This document shows, one piece after another, positions 34,901-49,900 of a stretch of 64,000 bases of DNA. The first letter of the stretch is position 1; the number at the start of each line of letters is the position of its first letter. The notes beneath the pieces are model-generated. The model saw only the letters and a list, made by a program, of their open reading frames with translations. It did no database searches and was not told the DNA's origin. Source of the DNA: Meghimatium bilineatum (taxonomy: Eukaryota; Mollusca; Gastropoda; Stylommatophora; Philomycidae). A program made the position numbers and the translations under genes. The stretch is taken from contig CM067317.1 of NCBI GenBank assembly GCA_034231615.1, positions 16,266,394 to 16,330,393 on the forward strand, in the 5' to 3' direction.

Positions 34901-37900
34901 AATATGGTTACAGGTATCCACCATTCAGTAAAAAACATTTGTTACTGCATGTTTTCCTGTGAAGGAAGGCTTTCTATGGGCTGTGGAAATAAAGACCGCT
35001 TTGCCATAGCAGATGCAGCGACATGTACAGGAATGATTTTGATTGTACCTCCGATAGAAAATATCCTGTCCCAACCGTGGATTGAACCTCAAGGGTCTGA
35101 GAATGATGTTCTAACAACACGGCCATGCGATCCACTCAGTGAAAGTGGTAAAACATCTGTTTGATATAATTGTAATATTTACCAATGCTGAAGTCTGATG
35201 TGTTCTGCCATTGGTGCAAATGAAAAAATGAAACTGTGACACAACACATTTCCATTCTATGAACTACATCCTACTGGAAATCTAGTATGTCCATTGTCCT
35301 GCTATTTTAGAGATCCTGTTGGAGTTTGAGGATGAACTCAAAAGAAAATCACTATGGTTCTTACCTGTAGTTTTCTGTTGTGTATGTATAATTTTTGTCT
35401 TGATAAAAGCATTTTGGTCGAAATATTGATTGTATGTGTTATCATGTGTGATTAGCAAAACTTTATTACTCTGTTCCTGGATTTATCTGTGCATTACTGT
35501 ATACTTTATACTTTACTGCACTGTTTACTATCGAAAATAGTATTTTATGCTTATGTACTAACTATACATAGTTATTAACCAGTGAACGATATGGTTAGGA
35601 GGCAGAATAAAACATATTTTGAAAAAGCCAGAGCAACAGTGAATCATGAACAAAATTCAAGAAAAGGAGCCTTAATTAAAAAAATTAGCATTTACCCGTA
35701 TGACAGTTAGAAACCACAGCTGTATGTTGTGAAGAGTTTTAAAGTTATCTTATTATCATTATTAAGGGCATTGCAATTACCCCAGAATTTTGTGGTTGTT
35801 GTGAATCTTTAGGTAATATTTAAATTCAGTATGTCATCATTACTATTTTAACAGTTCAGCTGCCAAACTGCTTGCAACTCATTTGAAATTCAATACATTT
35901 GGATTGGGTTGGTTGGTTGCTGATTTAGCGGTAGGCTCATGCCCTGTGATCCAATTTGTATTTGGAGACAACTACAGTTCTCAGAAAGACTAAAAACCCA
36001 ATCAAAGACAAAAGTAAAGATAAGTTTCCTAGACCAGTGTTTTGTAACTGCCTGGCCATAGCCTGGCACCAGCATCATGTGTACCGGGTTTCAGGAGGTT
36101 CCACAATTTTTTACTTTAATCCTTTTAAATTGAAAAAAAATTCCTGGACAAAAAATTATTGAGAATCATGCGAAAATCATATATAAAACAATCCTAATTG
36201 GCATAGGCTATGTGTAGGTAAAAGTAAAGTAAAATTAACTCATTGCACCATTAATGCGGTATTCAGTTATGGCTGGGGCGACCTGGAAACTGTTGCAATC
36301 TGAAAAACATTTCCGTCTCAGCTGGGGAATTAACCAACTAGCACTTAGATGCAAAGCCAGTACACTAACCACTGCACTACATGATAGCAATGTCAATGAC
36401 CAAGTCATGCTTTAAGTTTTTAAAAATTCAGGGATTTCAAAAAATGAAATGATGGTTTATCCTTTGTTCATGAAACAGAGAAATCTCTAATACAATGACA
36501 ACAAAGTCTGGGGTGTCCAGTGTTCTCGACACTGATTAAAATCTGTCATTTTCTCTAAATATGTGTTACCTGTCAACAATGACTAAGTTTATAGAAAAAT
36601 ATGTTTTTCCACTGACATTGGACCATTTAATTAAAATCAAGCCAGTATGTATTCAATTCTCAAATGTAGCATTATTGAAAAATATATCTTTATAAGTTGT
36701 GTATTCTATATATACAAATTTGTGCCTATCTTGGTGTAAATATTATGTAACTCTTAAATGGTATTTTTCATTAAGTCTGTCATTTTCTCTGACTGACACC
36801 TATTGTTCATTCATTTTTATTTTACTCATTTGGACACTGGTGAAAGTGTTTTTGCTGGATCACACATCTTGTAAAGGTGGTCACTAGTTTAAGTGTTTCA
36901 ATACTCTCTTGTGTTTGCTTAAAACAAGTAACATATTCTACCAACCTTTGCATACTTAAAAGATACAAATTCAGTAAAGCCTCACTGTTACTATCACTTG
37001 AAGCTAGAGGGGTTATGTGCTATGAATTATGGACCGATTTTCACATGAAGAAAAATCTCACTATATAGTATATCTACTCTCATGTGACATATTCTTATTA
37101 GAATGTGGACTCCATTAGGGATTCTCTGAACACTCTGTGATTCTGGGCAAGTTGACCTGCTACAGCTAGAGACATGTTTAAGCAATCTGATATATCACTG
37201 CACCATTGTTGTCTTGAGCGCCCTCTTTCTCTGTTAACTCTGCCTTCAGCTGTTAATCTTTTCATGCTCTTTATACATATCTACTAGAAGTGTAATATAA
37301 CATGATGGTTTGTCAGGTAGGCCAATGGTAAGATCTGCAGACTTTCCATGCATGAGTTTCATTTGGCAAATAACATGTTTCATATTTATGTGTGATGTGT
37401 GTTGATTCTTATTGTCTGTCATATACATTACATAATTCATTGCTATAACACTCAAGTGTAGCATCATCACAAGCAAGTATTACCCAACCCTTTGGACGAT
37501 TCAAGTTGTATGTTGAGGCCCTTTCTTGATCATGTACTTTTATAAAAGCCCATAGAAATACACCTTGATGTGCACCTCAATTTCAATATGCACCTCAATT
37601 TCAATATGCACCTCAATTTCAATATGCACCTCAATTTCAATATGCACCTCAATTTCAATATGCACCTCAATTTCAATATGCACCTCAATTTCAATATGCA
37701 CCTCAATTTCAATATGCACCTCAATTTCAATATGCACCTCAATTTCAATATGCACCTCAATTTCAATATGCACCTCAATTTCAATATGCACCTACAAATA
37801 AAACATTGCTTGGATAATTGAAAATTGAGTCTAGAAAGGTAATTTAATGGAAACTGTACAATACAACATAAAAGTCAGGTATCTCTCTCCCCCCACTTCC

Positions 37901-40900
37901 CTCCCAAATCCCTTATGATTTTTGTTAGGACTTTTACTTCACTGGGAATCATTTTTCAATGTGTTGATTGTAATTAATTTTAACTATTTTAACAAATTAT
38001 CAACAAAAAAAATTTCTGCATTAACTTTGTTAATTAAGAGGTAACTGAATGATAATAGGAAATTACTTTGGCATATCTTATTCAGATTATTTTAGGACCT
38101 GTAGGTGCTAAATTTGGAGCTCGCAAAACCTTTGGTACCTGCTTGATTCTTTCATCATTGTCTATGGTAAGTCAATGTCTTATTTATTAGAGTTTTAGTT
38201 AAAATTATATGATAATAGTTGGTACATTGAAACAAATGTTGATAATTAGCATGGAGACTATTGGTGTAGACTGATGAATACCTATCAACAATTTCAGAAA
38301 GAACACTAAACCAATATTGAACTGAAATCATCAGTGAATATACCTGAGAGATTTACCAAAGTGTAGATCTGATGATCTATTGACATTCCTGATATGGGAA
38401 GAAGAGAAGCAGCAAACCTAAACTTTAAAATGTGGTTTTCTTTTTAACTTTGATGTGAACAAGTCACAACAATTATTGTTTGACTTGTTCACATCTTGAC
38501 AGTTTTTGGTTTGTATTTCAGGTTTCATTTGGATATTTCTCTAGTTTTGGCTTTTGGTTTTTCCTGCTTTTCTTGAATGGATCAGCACAGGTACTGTACA
38601 TTTTATGTCATATTTTAAAAATTCTATGATTGGCCTTTGTAATACTTGTTACACAATTGTGATCTTGTTAGTTACCCACTTTCCTCAATATTCAATTTAA
38701 TCTCCCTCCAGTTCTCTCTATGCACAATACCTAATTCGCAAAATCTATGATCAAAATCAAACGGCACATGGTCTGCCAGCCAAAACTTTTTTTTATTGCA
38801 CTGAAAAGTACTATATGTACTAACCCCTATGATCAGGAAATATTAAATCATAAGCTGCCTGAGTCAAACTGTAAAGAAGAATCTAGAAGAAATTATAAAG
38901 AAGAATTTATAATTATTTTATTTTATTATATTATATTATGAGGAGGTAATAATTATATCAAGCCTTGATGTTATTAGTTGAAAACAATGTTGCCTATCAC
39001 CAACTCTTATGTTCAACATTGGATACTTCAAGTACAGCAAGTCTTGTAATAAGAAAACTTTTGCTGCATGGCAATAATTACTTCTTATTTGATGTCCTTT
39101 AGAATATCAAATGACTAAAAATTAAATTAATGTTGGCCCCCATCTGACGCAAAAAAAATGCAAAATCTGACTCACCTATCTAAATAGGCCACTTCTGATC
39201 AGATTCTAACAACAGTTTATACATGGCAGATTTCTTCCTCAACGGGTGGAACAACTAGTCTGACAGCATTTATTTATAGACTGTGATGGTGAGTACATAG
39301 AAAATAGTGAGTCTTCAAGAAGAAAAGGACATTCAAAACATTTAGAAACTGTACAGCCCATAGGTAATTCTTTCATACTATTAAAATTATCCCCTTAGAG
39401 TCAAAAAACTTTTTTAATCACTTCCTTCTATATATATTTATATATACACACACATTCATATACGAAATATTTATATTTCCAATTATTTTGCTTCCCAGGC
39501 TCAATGTTGGCCTAACTGTACTAAAGGTCTTCTATGCTGGTTTTCTGATGCTGTAAAAAATTCTATGTTTGGAATGTTTGGTACATGTGCCTTTGCTGGT
39601 GGTGTAATAGGAACAATGTTTGCAGTAAGTCTTATTACAAAAATGTTATTTCTTTGTAGTTATCTTTCCCAAATCACAGTCATTTTTAAGCATCATTGTA
39701 AATATATATATGTGTTTTTATTGCATTCAATATGGTATTCCTTCAATAATTACAAATTAGAAAAGTTGGCTCAAAATTATGTGTAAACAAAACAATATTT
39801 AAGAAACTGAACATATAATAATTGAAATTAATTGGTAGTTGTAGGTATTTTCCTATCTGTGCAATCAACACTTGGTCAAAACAGCTATATGATTAAAAAA
39901 ACTGGAAATTGATAAAAAAAACATTATAGTTTAACCTTCACTAGATTGTCAGCGACTACAATCACTTGTTGTTATGCATCTCTTTCAACAAGGAAATCTT
40001 TATTGTGAACTAAACATAATTCTTCTGGGTAACAGAGGAAATGAAAGAAGACATAATTAGCTGCCTGTCCCACTAGTGTCCAGCTCAATAGGACAAGATT
40101 TAGATAGGTAGTGACTGTTTTTTTAGCCGCTAGTATAATCCATCGAAATCATTTGAAATTACAGTCATTTTAAGGAATATATTTTAAACTCTGATTTCTA
40201 TCTGCATGTATGCAGATATGTTTCCTTTGTTTTCATGGATGATATTATATGAACACATTAGTGTGGTTATTAAATGACATCATAAATAGAATAGGCCTAT
40301 ATATTTTATCCTGCATTAAACATATCAAAGTTTACAGAAACATTAGTCCTAGCCAATAATGGGAATTAGATTAACATGCGTCGTTTGTTTTCACAGATGA
40401 TATTATGAGTACATTAGTTTGGTTATTAAATAACATCATAAGTAGAATAAGCATAGGCATTTAGCAGCATTTTACCTTGTATTTAATATATCTGACAAGA
40501 ATAGGTGAGTCACTCTTTATTTATTTTTTTTCAATTTTTCATCTTCACCATTTTATCACAAATACACCAATAAAACGTACATAATTAAATTCTGCAACAA
40601 TTCCTTTAATTATTTTTTTAAAATTTAACAAAAGCTCCAAAAACATATTGCTTTTTCTAATTACCCTCCATAAATACTGTGTACAGTCATAAAAGTATGC
40701 AGTGGCAGGGGAAATTATGCAGTTTTAATGCAGTGTGCTAAAAGTTTAATCCAGGATAAAATACTGCTCAATGCCTATGCCAATTATATTTATATAATTT
40801 CATAACCATTTCATAACACGTTCATGTCATCTTTGAAAAACAAATGAAATATGTCAATCTAACTAACATTATCAGCTAGTCCTAATGGACCTGCAAGTTC

Positions 40901-43900
40901 AGAATAGTTGCAATGCCAGAGATGATTGTAAACTGAATGGGTACTATCAACTATATGTGCACATCTTCCTTCCACAAATACACTCTACAAAGAACTACTG
41001 TCTCAATCCTTAGTTATCTGATCTAGAAAACAATATCTACATCAAGAAAATCAAGAAATTCTTCATCATTGGAACCAGAATAAAACAAACATTTATAAAA
41101 CATGGTTGCTATTTTGAATGATTTTCCCCATTGAGGCCAACTCCTTGAAGTTGAGATGGGGTGTAGTTCAGCCAACAGAGGCTGGAAACTAAGATTTGTC
41201 AGGCCATCCCCTGTATCGTGTTGGACCATAGTCCTGCACAAGCAAGCACAGGTGCTGAAGGTGGAGGTATACAAGCAACTATGGTATCATGCAACATGCT
41301 TAGATAATATTTCTTTGCAAAATAATCACTTGCTGTATAGAGACACGCTAAACTGCAAACGAGAAGAAGAACGACTTTGATGAATTGCAGAGATGGCTAA
41401 AAATATTCACTAGAAATCTAAAATGCCCTCCTGCTAAGAAAACCAATGGAAGAGGAAAGTAAAGTATATCTATTTCCATTTCCCTAGTTACCCAAGTGAA
41501 TTATGTTAGTTTATAATCTCGAATTCCTTGTTGAAAGAAGTGTATAGCAAGTGTCTTAAAACCGCATCTCATTGTATTTGAAAAAGAAGGCACAATAATA
41601 TAAGAATAAAGCTGTATTAAACTATTAAACTCTATTGGATCATGTGTGCTGTACTCCTGGCATGATGTGGTTATTTTGGATACTGGCGTACTGGAATGCC
41701 TCCCTTTGGAGACGAAACTTGTATCCACAAATCCTACCTTACATATTCATGCATTTAGACCTTATATCAGTCTGGGTGTCACCTCAGTTACACAAATGAG
41801 AAGCACCTGTGCTTTTGTCAGGAAGACTATGTGCTTTCAAGTGCTACCTGCTCACAGCTAAAGAGATTATTTTATCATCTTAGTCTAGGTGAATGACCTG
41901 AATGTAGAAGAGTGACTTCATTTGTTTTAAAGTCTATAATTGAGTGAATATTAGTTAATAAAGAAGAGGAATTGGTAGTATATCCTTTACAAGATGTAGA
42001 TATCAACCCAGTATTTTTGGCCTATAGTAACTGTCCAGACACTCTTTACACTCAGTAAGGTGCCACTAATTTCCTAACGATGTGTAAATGATTAATGTAA
42101 ATGATTAATGAGAATACAATGTGTAAATGATTAATGTAAATATTGTTTCGGACATGATATTTGACCGTACCACATTTCCGAATCAATAACTTCGTCTCCA
42201 ACTGTATTAGTTTTGTACATAATTCAGTTAGAAACACAAATATGTATAGTATATATGCATACTGTGTCAAAAATGTGTTATTTAGAACAAATTTCTACAT
42301 CGACCCATGAGACTAGGCCTAGATTGTTGGATGAAAATGATTTCTCTTACAAATAGCATAAATTTGCAATCACGATGCTAAATAGCAGTAACCAGTAATT
42401 GCCAGGTTGGATTCCAATAATAAATGTGACCAAAGAAAATAAAATAGTTATCATTTTACAAAAATAAGTACACTCGAAAATATATATACAGAATATAAGG
42501 AAAAATGACGTCACATACCTCATGTTCTAAATTTATCAATAACTTACAAAATTGATATCAATACACATCAAAATCATGCAAGAAGTAATGTGGACATATT
42601 ACACTTTTGATTGGAACCATTTTCATGTTGATATAAATACTGCAAAAGTGTAACATTCTGAATACTCAATGGAGTCACTTCAGATTGACGACCTAGTTGT
42701 TCCTGACTTGTTTGAGTCTTTCTGGTGGAATCAATTAAAGTAGATAAAGATTTGAGCACAGTCACAATCTTCTTATTGCATGTCTTACTACTAAAATGGG
42801 CCAAAAATTCAATAATGCAAGACTGTATCAGTTGTTCTTTTTTATTGTAATAGAGGACTATGTTTTGTTCCAGTTTCATCTCATGATTTAACTACCTGAT
42901 CACTGGTCCCTACTAATTGTTTATGTTTTTTTCCCTTAGGTTTATCTTCAGGCAAACTATGGATGGCGTTCTGTATACTTTTACCCTTCTATCATTGTGG
43001 TGAGTGTATATCAACATAGATGTAGAACTATGGCTCAACAAAAATATGCTAGAAAAAAAGGAAAGAACTGCTCAATGTCTCAGAGGCTCCTCCAACATGT
43101 GTTCGGAATGTGCAAGTTGGGCCTGAAAAGAGAGTAAAGAATAGTGACACTTTACTTGCAAAGCATTTTGTTATAGACAACTAAAGGGACACTTTACCTG
43201 CAAAGCATGTTGTTAAAGACAACTAAAGAAGTTTTGATTATAGAGTACCGTTAAGATCTGTGTATAAACTGAGAATTTTTGGACAAAAATCAGAGATGAC
43301 TTCATACTCCTCGTCTTATATATACTCCATACTTAAAACACATACACTCATAGCTATCAGCTTATTTTTCTATAAATTTGTATTTTTAACAATTTATTTC
43401 CGTATTTCAAATTTGTTTGTATTTAGCACCAAAAAGGCCAGTTTTTAAATTTGTATTTGTCCATCAATACATTTGTGTGAGATAAAAATGTCTTAATTTG
43501 TAATAATTACATAAATTTAACACCAAATGACTTTTTAAATAATAAAAAACCTTTTTGGGGGGCTTGAAATCTGTATCAATACAGAAAATCCGTACTAGTT
43601 GACACCTATGTACACTATATGTATAAACAAAAGTGTAGAATTATTTGAGTATTAGGGCAAGTGTAGCAGCTAATTATTACTGTAATTATGTTTCAGTTTG
43701 TAATGGGCTGTCTAGTATTGTTGTTATTCAATCAGCCTGAAGAAGTTAGCGTTGTTGTACCTGGAAGAGGTGAGTTTTAATGTCAGCTACATTATATAAT
43801 TTCATTGTCTATTTTCTGAGCAAGAACAGAACAGTATTTTTCTAACTACTAATATTAGGTGAAGCTTACTGTTGTATATTGCATAATTAGTGGCCATTGG

Positions 43901-46900
43901 ATGCATATGAAATGTCAAGTTAATAGTAACAGTATGCTTGAGAAGAGGTTATAATAAATTATATTACATTTTTGTTACATTTTGACTGTTATTATATTAA
44001 TAACTTTAATGCAATGTTTAACCATTTTTTAATAGCTTCTAAACAATTTGCTAATTTTGAATTTAGCATTAGATTAGATACTTGTAGAAACACACTTAGT
44101 CTAAACATTTTCATTTTATTAGTTGATTCATGTGGAATATGTTAAATAAAAGTAATTAAGACTGGAAAAGCATCACCACAAAATTAAATGCTTGGCAAGC
44201 TTGTCAATCCTTACTCCAACATGGCTCCCAGGCTCCAAAATACATCCTGCAGACATATCCACACTTTATCAACATAAAGGCTAAAACCTGATCTCAAAAG
44301 ATGAAATTGACAGACATTGTGGGGCAGCTACAAAGAAAACTACACAACATCTAGACAACTTACCAACTTGTAAGATTGCTGAACATAAGAATCTGATGGA
44401 TTAATACAAGGAAGAAATAAAATAATGAGTACTTCTATTTTATTTGTATTTGGGAAACTTCTAAATTAATCTATTCATTAATAACTAAATGGTTTTCTTA
44501 CATTTTTAGTTACCAGTACCAGTTGTATTTTCATCACATGTAAAATTATCACATTATGCACTATTTTTATACCTACAAGGCATTGACAAAACAAGAGATC
44601 CACAAGCTAGTTCCAGTGGAACATCATTGGAGAAACCAACTATGTTAGATTTGTGGAGATTGCCGTAAGTTTTTATTAATTCAGAATTATTTCTTTGATA
44701 TTATTGAAATGAGTCTACATAGGAAGTCAATTTCTTTAAATATATGTGGACATAGTAATTGCTTATTGACTTTAAGCCAATGTCATTGTATTCCTGACAA
44801 GACCCATTCAGTCACCTCCAGCTAATATTGAAATGTAAGTCATGTATACCTGTCATAGTAAAATGTTTACAAGACTACAATACAGAGGATATTGTATGGA
44901 GATAGCAACCATAAATGAAATTGCCACCACTACAAGAATATATAAATATTTCAGTTATCCATCTACAGTTTAACTACAGGGGTGGATTTACCCTGTGAAC
45001 ATATTGTTAAAAGAAGGGGAGTGATAATATTAATGATGTATCTATGTTGCAGGTCCTTTATACAGTTTTTTCCTCACTGCCACTCTGTAAGACACTCGGT
45101 TCTGTGCAAGCTGTCCAACCTCTTCCATTGACATGTTCAGAAGGTCTTCGATATCCCTTTTCTATTGTAGTCTTTGTCTGCCTGTTGTTCACTTGCCTGA
45201 AATTTTTCCTTTCGTGACTAATCTTTCTAAACAATTGTGTCTTTTTATATGCTAAAAATATGTTGGCTTTCGTTTTTTAATAGTATTGATGAGCTAGTCT
45301 TCATCTGTGTTGGTTTGCCTTTCTGTACATGATGTTTTAGGACCTTTCTATAACACTTCATTTCAATATCCAATATTTTCTTTTCCGTTGTGGATGTCAC
45401 TGACTATGTCTCTACCATATATTGCCACTGAAAAACATAGCTTTGTACCAATTATTACTTTATTTTTCTGTTTGCCATATAGTTTTCATCTGTAATTTTG
45501 TAGAGCTATTGCCAATCTCTTTCTGATCTCTGCTGAGCAATCTCCTGTGGTGTTGATGGTTGACTCAAAATATTCAAATTTACAGACATTTTCCAGTTTT
45601 CTTATCAATAACTATTGTATGTGTGAATTCATCTCTATTGTTATGCATTATGTTTTGTCTTCTTTGTAATGAGGAAAAGATTTTGTGCATCACTATGATA
45701 TTTGACATTATCGTGCATTCTACACCAGTGGGGTTTCTTGATAATAGGGGGATGTCATTTTCATACCTAAATGAATGATGTATGTTTTTTTTTATTATTT
45801 GCAGCATGATTCCAGAAATATCTACTGCAGTATTTTGTCTTAAAGTGGTCAGATACTGCATGTACATGTGGCTTCCTATGTACCTTCTTCAAGCCGTAAG
45901 TATCCTCTTGATTTTTATTTCTAATAAGCCTAGCAACCATCAATGGTATTTGTAATTATTATGTGTTGTATCATAATAATAATTAAAACATATTCTATAT
46001 TGGACATTGCTTTTCAATTACTCTTCACTTTTTAAGTACCACTTATGTGCTTCAGTTATATTTTTAAATGTTCATTCTCAAATTCCAGCTGGATCTCTCT
46101 TATAGCAGGTCATTCTATATTTCTATTTGGACTATTGGTAGTTAAAGCAATGCGACTGTCCCACTAACCTCTTCACCATGGAAGCGATTTGTTGTGTCAT
46201 TTATTTTCATGAAGATCTTGTTCTAATGTCAATTTTTCATTTATTGTCCTTCATACAACTGCTATACATGTGTTCTTTCAATCTATTACACTTTATAGCC
46301 AGTTATGCATACCAGCTGTTGTTAGAGACAAACACCAAATATTTTTATGGGTTCTAACTACTATTTATATGCCTTATACCAGAGCAAGATAACATTGACA
46401 AATTAAATAAAACAAACAAACAATGATATTTTGATAGAGAATAGGACACAATTCCCTAAAAACACACTTACACCAAATTCACATCAGCAACTAGTGTCCT
46501 GCATTTGTGGAGCAACAACACAAACACAAAAACATATGCTACATGACACTGTCAGAGCTTCTCTGCTCACAGAGTGACAGTCTGGCCCACAGGAGTGCCT
46601 CTGCAAACCTAATTTTGGAGAACCAACAGTGACCTAAGACAAATTGATCAGATGATCAGGTCATAGCGATTGATTACAAAAGACGAAGATTCATAACATA
46701 GATTGAACAAAGTTAATATGAACTGTAAAAGAATTGTAAAACAAATATTGAAAATAAATAGATACAGATTATATAGATAACAAAGACCTCCGCCCGCACA
46801 CTGTATGCACTTACATTGAGCATAGAAAATATTAACCAAACGTACAATAGATTTTTCTACAACTTTATGTTCTGTGCACATGTCCTCATCATGACTATTT

Positions 46901-49900
46901 ATTTCTACCTTTTTTCCCCTTATGCTTCTGTAATATATAATCTTTCTTTCACATAGGATTTTTTGGAACAAAGAATTGTACTGTTCCAACAATTGTCTTT
47001 TCATACATTGTCCTGTAATTTGTCAGTTGTTTCTTCTTCTTCTTCTTTCCTTCCTCTTTTACCCTTTATGGGTGTCGAGGGAGATACAATGATCTTGTTC
47101 TCGCTTTTCTGACAGCTTCATATGTTATTTGGTGTTCGTGTAATGTCTCTTTGATGTTGTACTCTAGGTCTACCCTTGGCTCTTCTTTCTGCTTCTCCTC
47201 TCTTCATATATTCTTTATAAACTAATGAATCACACAGCATTCTGTCCATGTGATTCATTAGTTTATAAAGCAGTTGTTTTCTCACTTTTAATTCTGTGTT
47301 CTATTTCTCCAAAATATATATTAATTATAGCAGTATTCTCTTCCCAGCTGAATTACTCTCAAAGTATGGCCGGTATCTTTTCCACTGTGTTTGAGATTGG
47401 TGGTGTTTCAGGTAGTGCCTTAATTGGATTTGCCTTGGACAGGTTGGTTTTTTGTATAAATATAAAATCATTATGCATAATATTTTCTATGTATAATTAA
47501 TGCACATATAAGATGATCAATATCAAATCCTGTGTTCAATATGTGTTTCATGCATGTATTGCCGGAACCCAAAAGGGAAACAAAGACTAGCAACACTGTG
47601 ACCTTCTGTCAAAGGAGACAACTAAAGAGGTTTATGGGTGGTTTGTCTCATCCTATAAAATGTTAATATGACCGAAAGCCATGCTGAAGTTGGATGTGGC
47701 AGACCAAAAGGTACAGATACAGCCAGGCTGTAAACCATAACACAGCGCATTCCATTCTCTGAACTACATGCTAACCAGCAGCAATTTGAAAATGAATGCA
47801 GACGAATATATTATTTATTTATACTTATATTAATATAACTACAGACCGTCATGTAAGATGTTTGAACTCATCATCAGAGGGTACAGAGCCTCCAAAACTG
47901 CCTGTATGTGGTCATGAAATAGAAGTTGTAAACAAATTTCACTCCCTTGGATCCATCATCACTGACAACCTCTTAGTGCACTAGGAGATACAAAGAAGGA
48001 TTGGTCTGACCTCAATGATCTTGATACGGCTATCACAAAGGGTGTGGAAAAACAACATGATCATCATCAATGCCTAAGTTACCATGTACAAAACTTGTGT
48101 GCTGAATACTCTGTTGTATATCAGTGAATCATAGACTCTATACGCATCACAGAAAAAGAAATAATTCCTATGTTTCACATGCACTGCTTGAGAGGAATCT
48201 CCTGGAGTGATATGGAACATAATGAGGTACTAGATTATGCAGAATTTCTCAGCCTGGTCATTTTCTTCCATCCAGCTGTCTGGACTATGTATGCCAAATG
48301 GAGAATGGGATACTCAAAATATATTTTTCATGAAGAATTGACCTCTGGAATAATAGCCATATGAAGACCATTTATTCATTATAAACATCTGCAAATGTGA
48401 TTTGAAGACACAAGACATGAAAACAACAAATTGAGGTGTTATCAAAGGCAAATCTAGCTGGATAATTCTGGAATTTTTATTAATAAAACTTTTTTAAAAT
48501 ATACCAATGAATACAATATCCTCCTCACCACAGGCAATTGTGCATCCGGACCGTTCAGAAAGCAATGGCAACCTACTGAACGTATTTATATTGCCTAGAA
48601 AATCACCACAGCTAACAAATGCTGGGTGGATAGCTACGTCCTGGATAGGATATGCTACCAATTTTTTTTCAACCAATCAAGTGCCATGCCAAATAGTGTA
48701 GGCAATCATGTTTCTCCATGACTCTCTGTCTCTTGTGTTGTCAATAAGCTCGGTTGGTGACCTTCTCCTGTGCCATAATACTAGCCCATCCAGCAATATC
48801 TTTCTTTGTCGTCCAATCTCCTCCCCTTGATCTTTCCAGTGGTTATTAAGTTTTCACGCTGTGCATGCCCTAGAAACCGTGACTGTCTGCCCCTAATGTT
48901 TGTTTTGATTTTCCTTTTTACGCCAGCATAATTGAGAACATCTGCATTAGTTTTCTTAGTTGTCCATGGTATTTAGAATATCATTGTATTAAATATATTG
49001 TGTCATGTGATGTATTCTCTCCAGAACGTTGTCTTCCCAATGAATTCTCTGAACCGTTCTCTGCTTTGGGCCATGCAGCTTGCATTTTCCAATGACGTAT
49101 TCATCTTATCTTTAATGTCGTCAGTCCATCATCTTCTTTGACTGTCTTTCCTCCTCCTCCCATGTGCTCTTCCCTCCATTATTTGTCTTTTTAAACAGTT
49201 GTCTCTTTATATGACCAAACAGGTGTAGTTTTGTTTTTACTTTTGTGTTTAGTAACCAACACTCTGGAATCTCCAATGTGTTTACAATATCTGAGTTTCT
49301 CTTTTTTCCTTCCATGATATTCTAAGTATCTTCATGTATCATTTTATCTCAAATGCGTTGATCTTCTTTGTTGCTGTTTTATTTAGGGTTCATGTTTCAC
49401 AGCCATATGTTGCTACCGGAAAAAAGTTTGGAAAAGTACATGAAACTTCGTACATTAGCAGTTTCATTTCTATTTTGTTGTTTTTCCATATGTTTTTCAA
49501 CCATGTTATTTTACAATATGACATTACCAATCTCTTCCTTATCTCAGTCATGCAGTCTCATGCACTGTTGATGTTTGCCCCTAAGTATTTGAATTTATCC
49601 ACACATTCTATCTTGGTATTGTCTATTCTGATTTTTGGTTGTTGTGTTGATATGATTTTTGTTTTTTTGTGCATTTAAATATAAGTTTTGTGATTTGTGA
49701 ACGTATTTCTTTGTGTTCTTGATTAGTTGTTCCAATCCCTTTATATGATTTGAAAGAAGCACAGTGTCATCTGCGTAGCGTAATTCATGGATTTCAAAAC
49801 TAGCAATGTTTAAAGCATGGTAGTCAGCATTGTGTATGTCTTCTCTCACATTCCTCATTATATTTTCTGCATAGATGCTAAACAGGTGTGGGGAGAGTGT

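Larger units (their letters stand above)
31374..38085. other. Transporter intron 2
   Basis: This is the longest intron at 6.7 kb. It holds a LINE tail at the donor (31381-31733), a TA microsatellite (about 31945-31973), LINE pieces (32655-33480, 34235-34520), SINEs (33600-33862, 34880-35150, 35185-35345, 36250-36395), a Penelope-like end (35399-35490) and an 18-bp minisatellite (37569-37795). No host coding sequence is evident. Confidence 0.8.
45896..47347. other. Transporter intron 9
   Basis: The intron contains a scrap of family-A SINE (minus, about 46067-46150), a minus-strand LINE tail at 47035-47250 and a perfect hairpin at 47213-47270. 46150-47030 shows no gene. Confidence 0.65.

Noticed and set aside
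37569-37795. CRISPR array or coding repeat protein
   Set aside because: The units follow each other without unique spacers, the DNA is an animal intron, and several frames are open only because the unit is 18 bp and stop-free.
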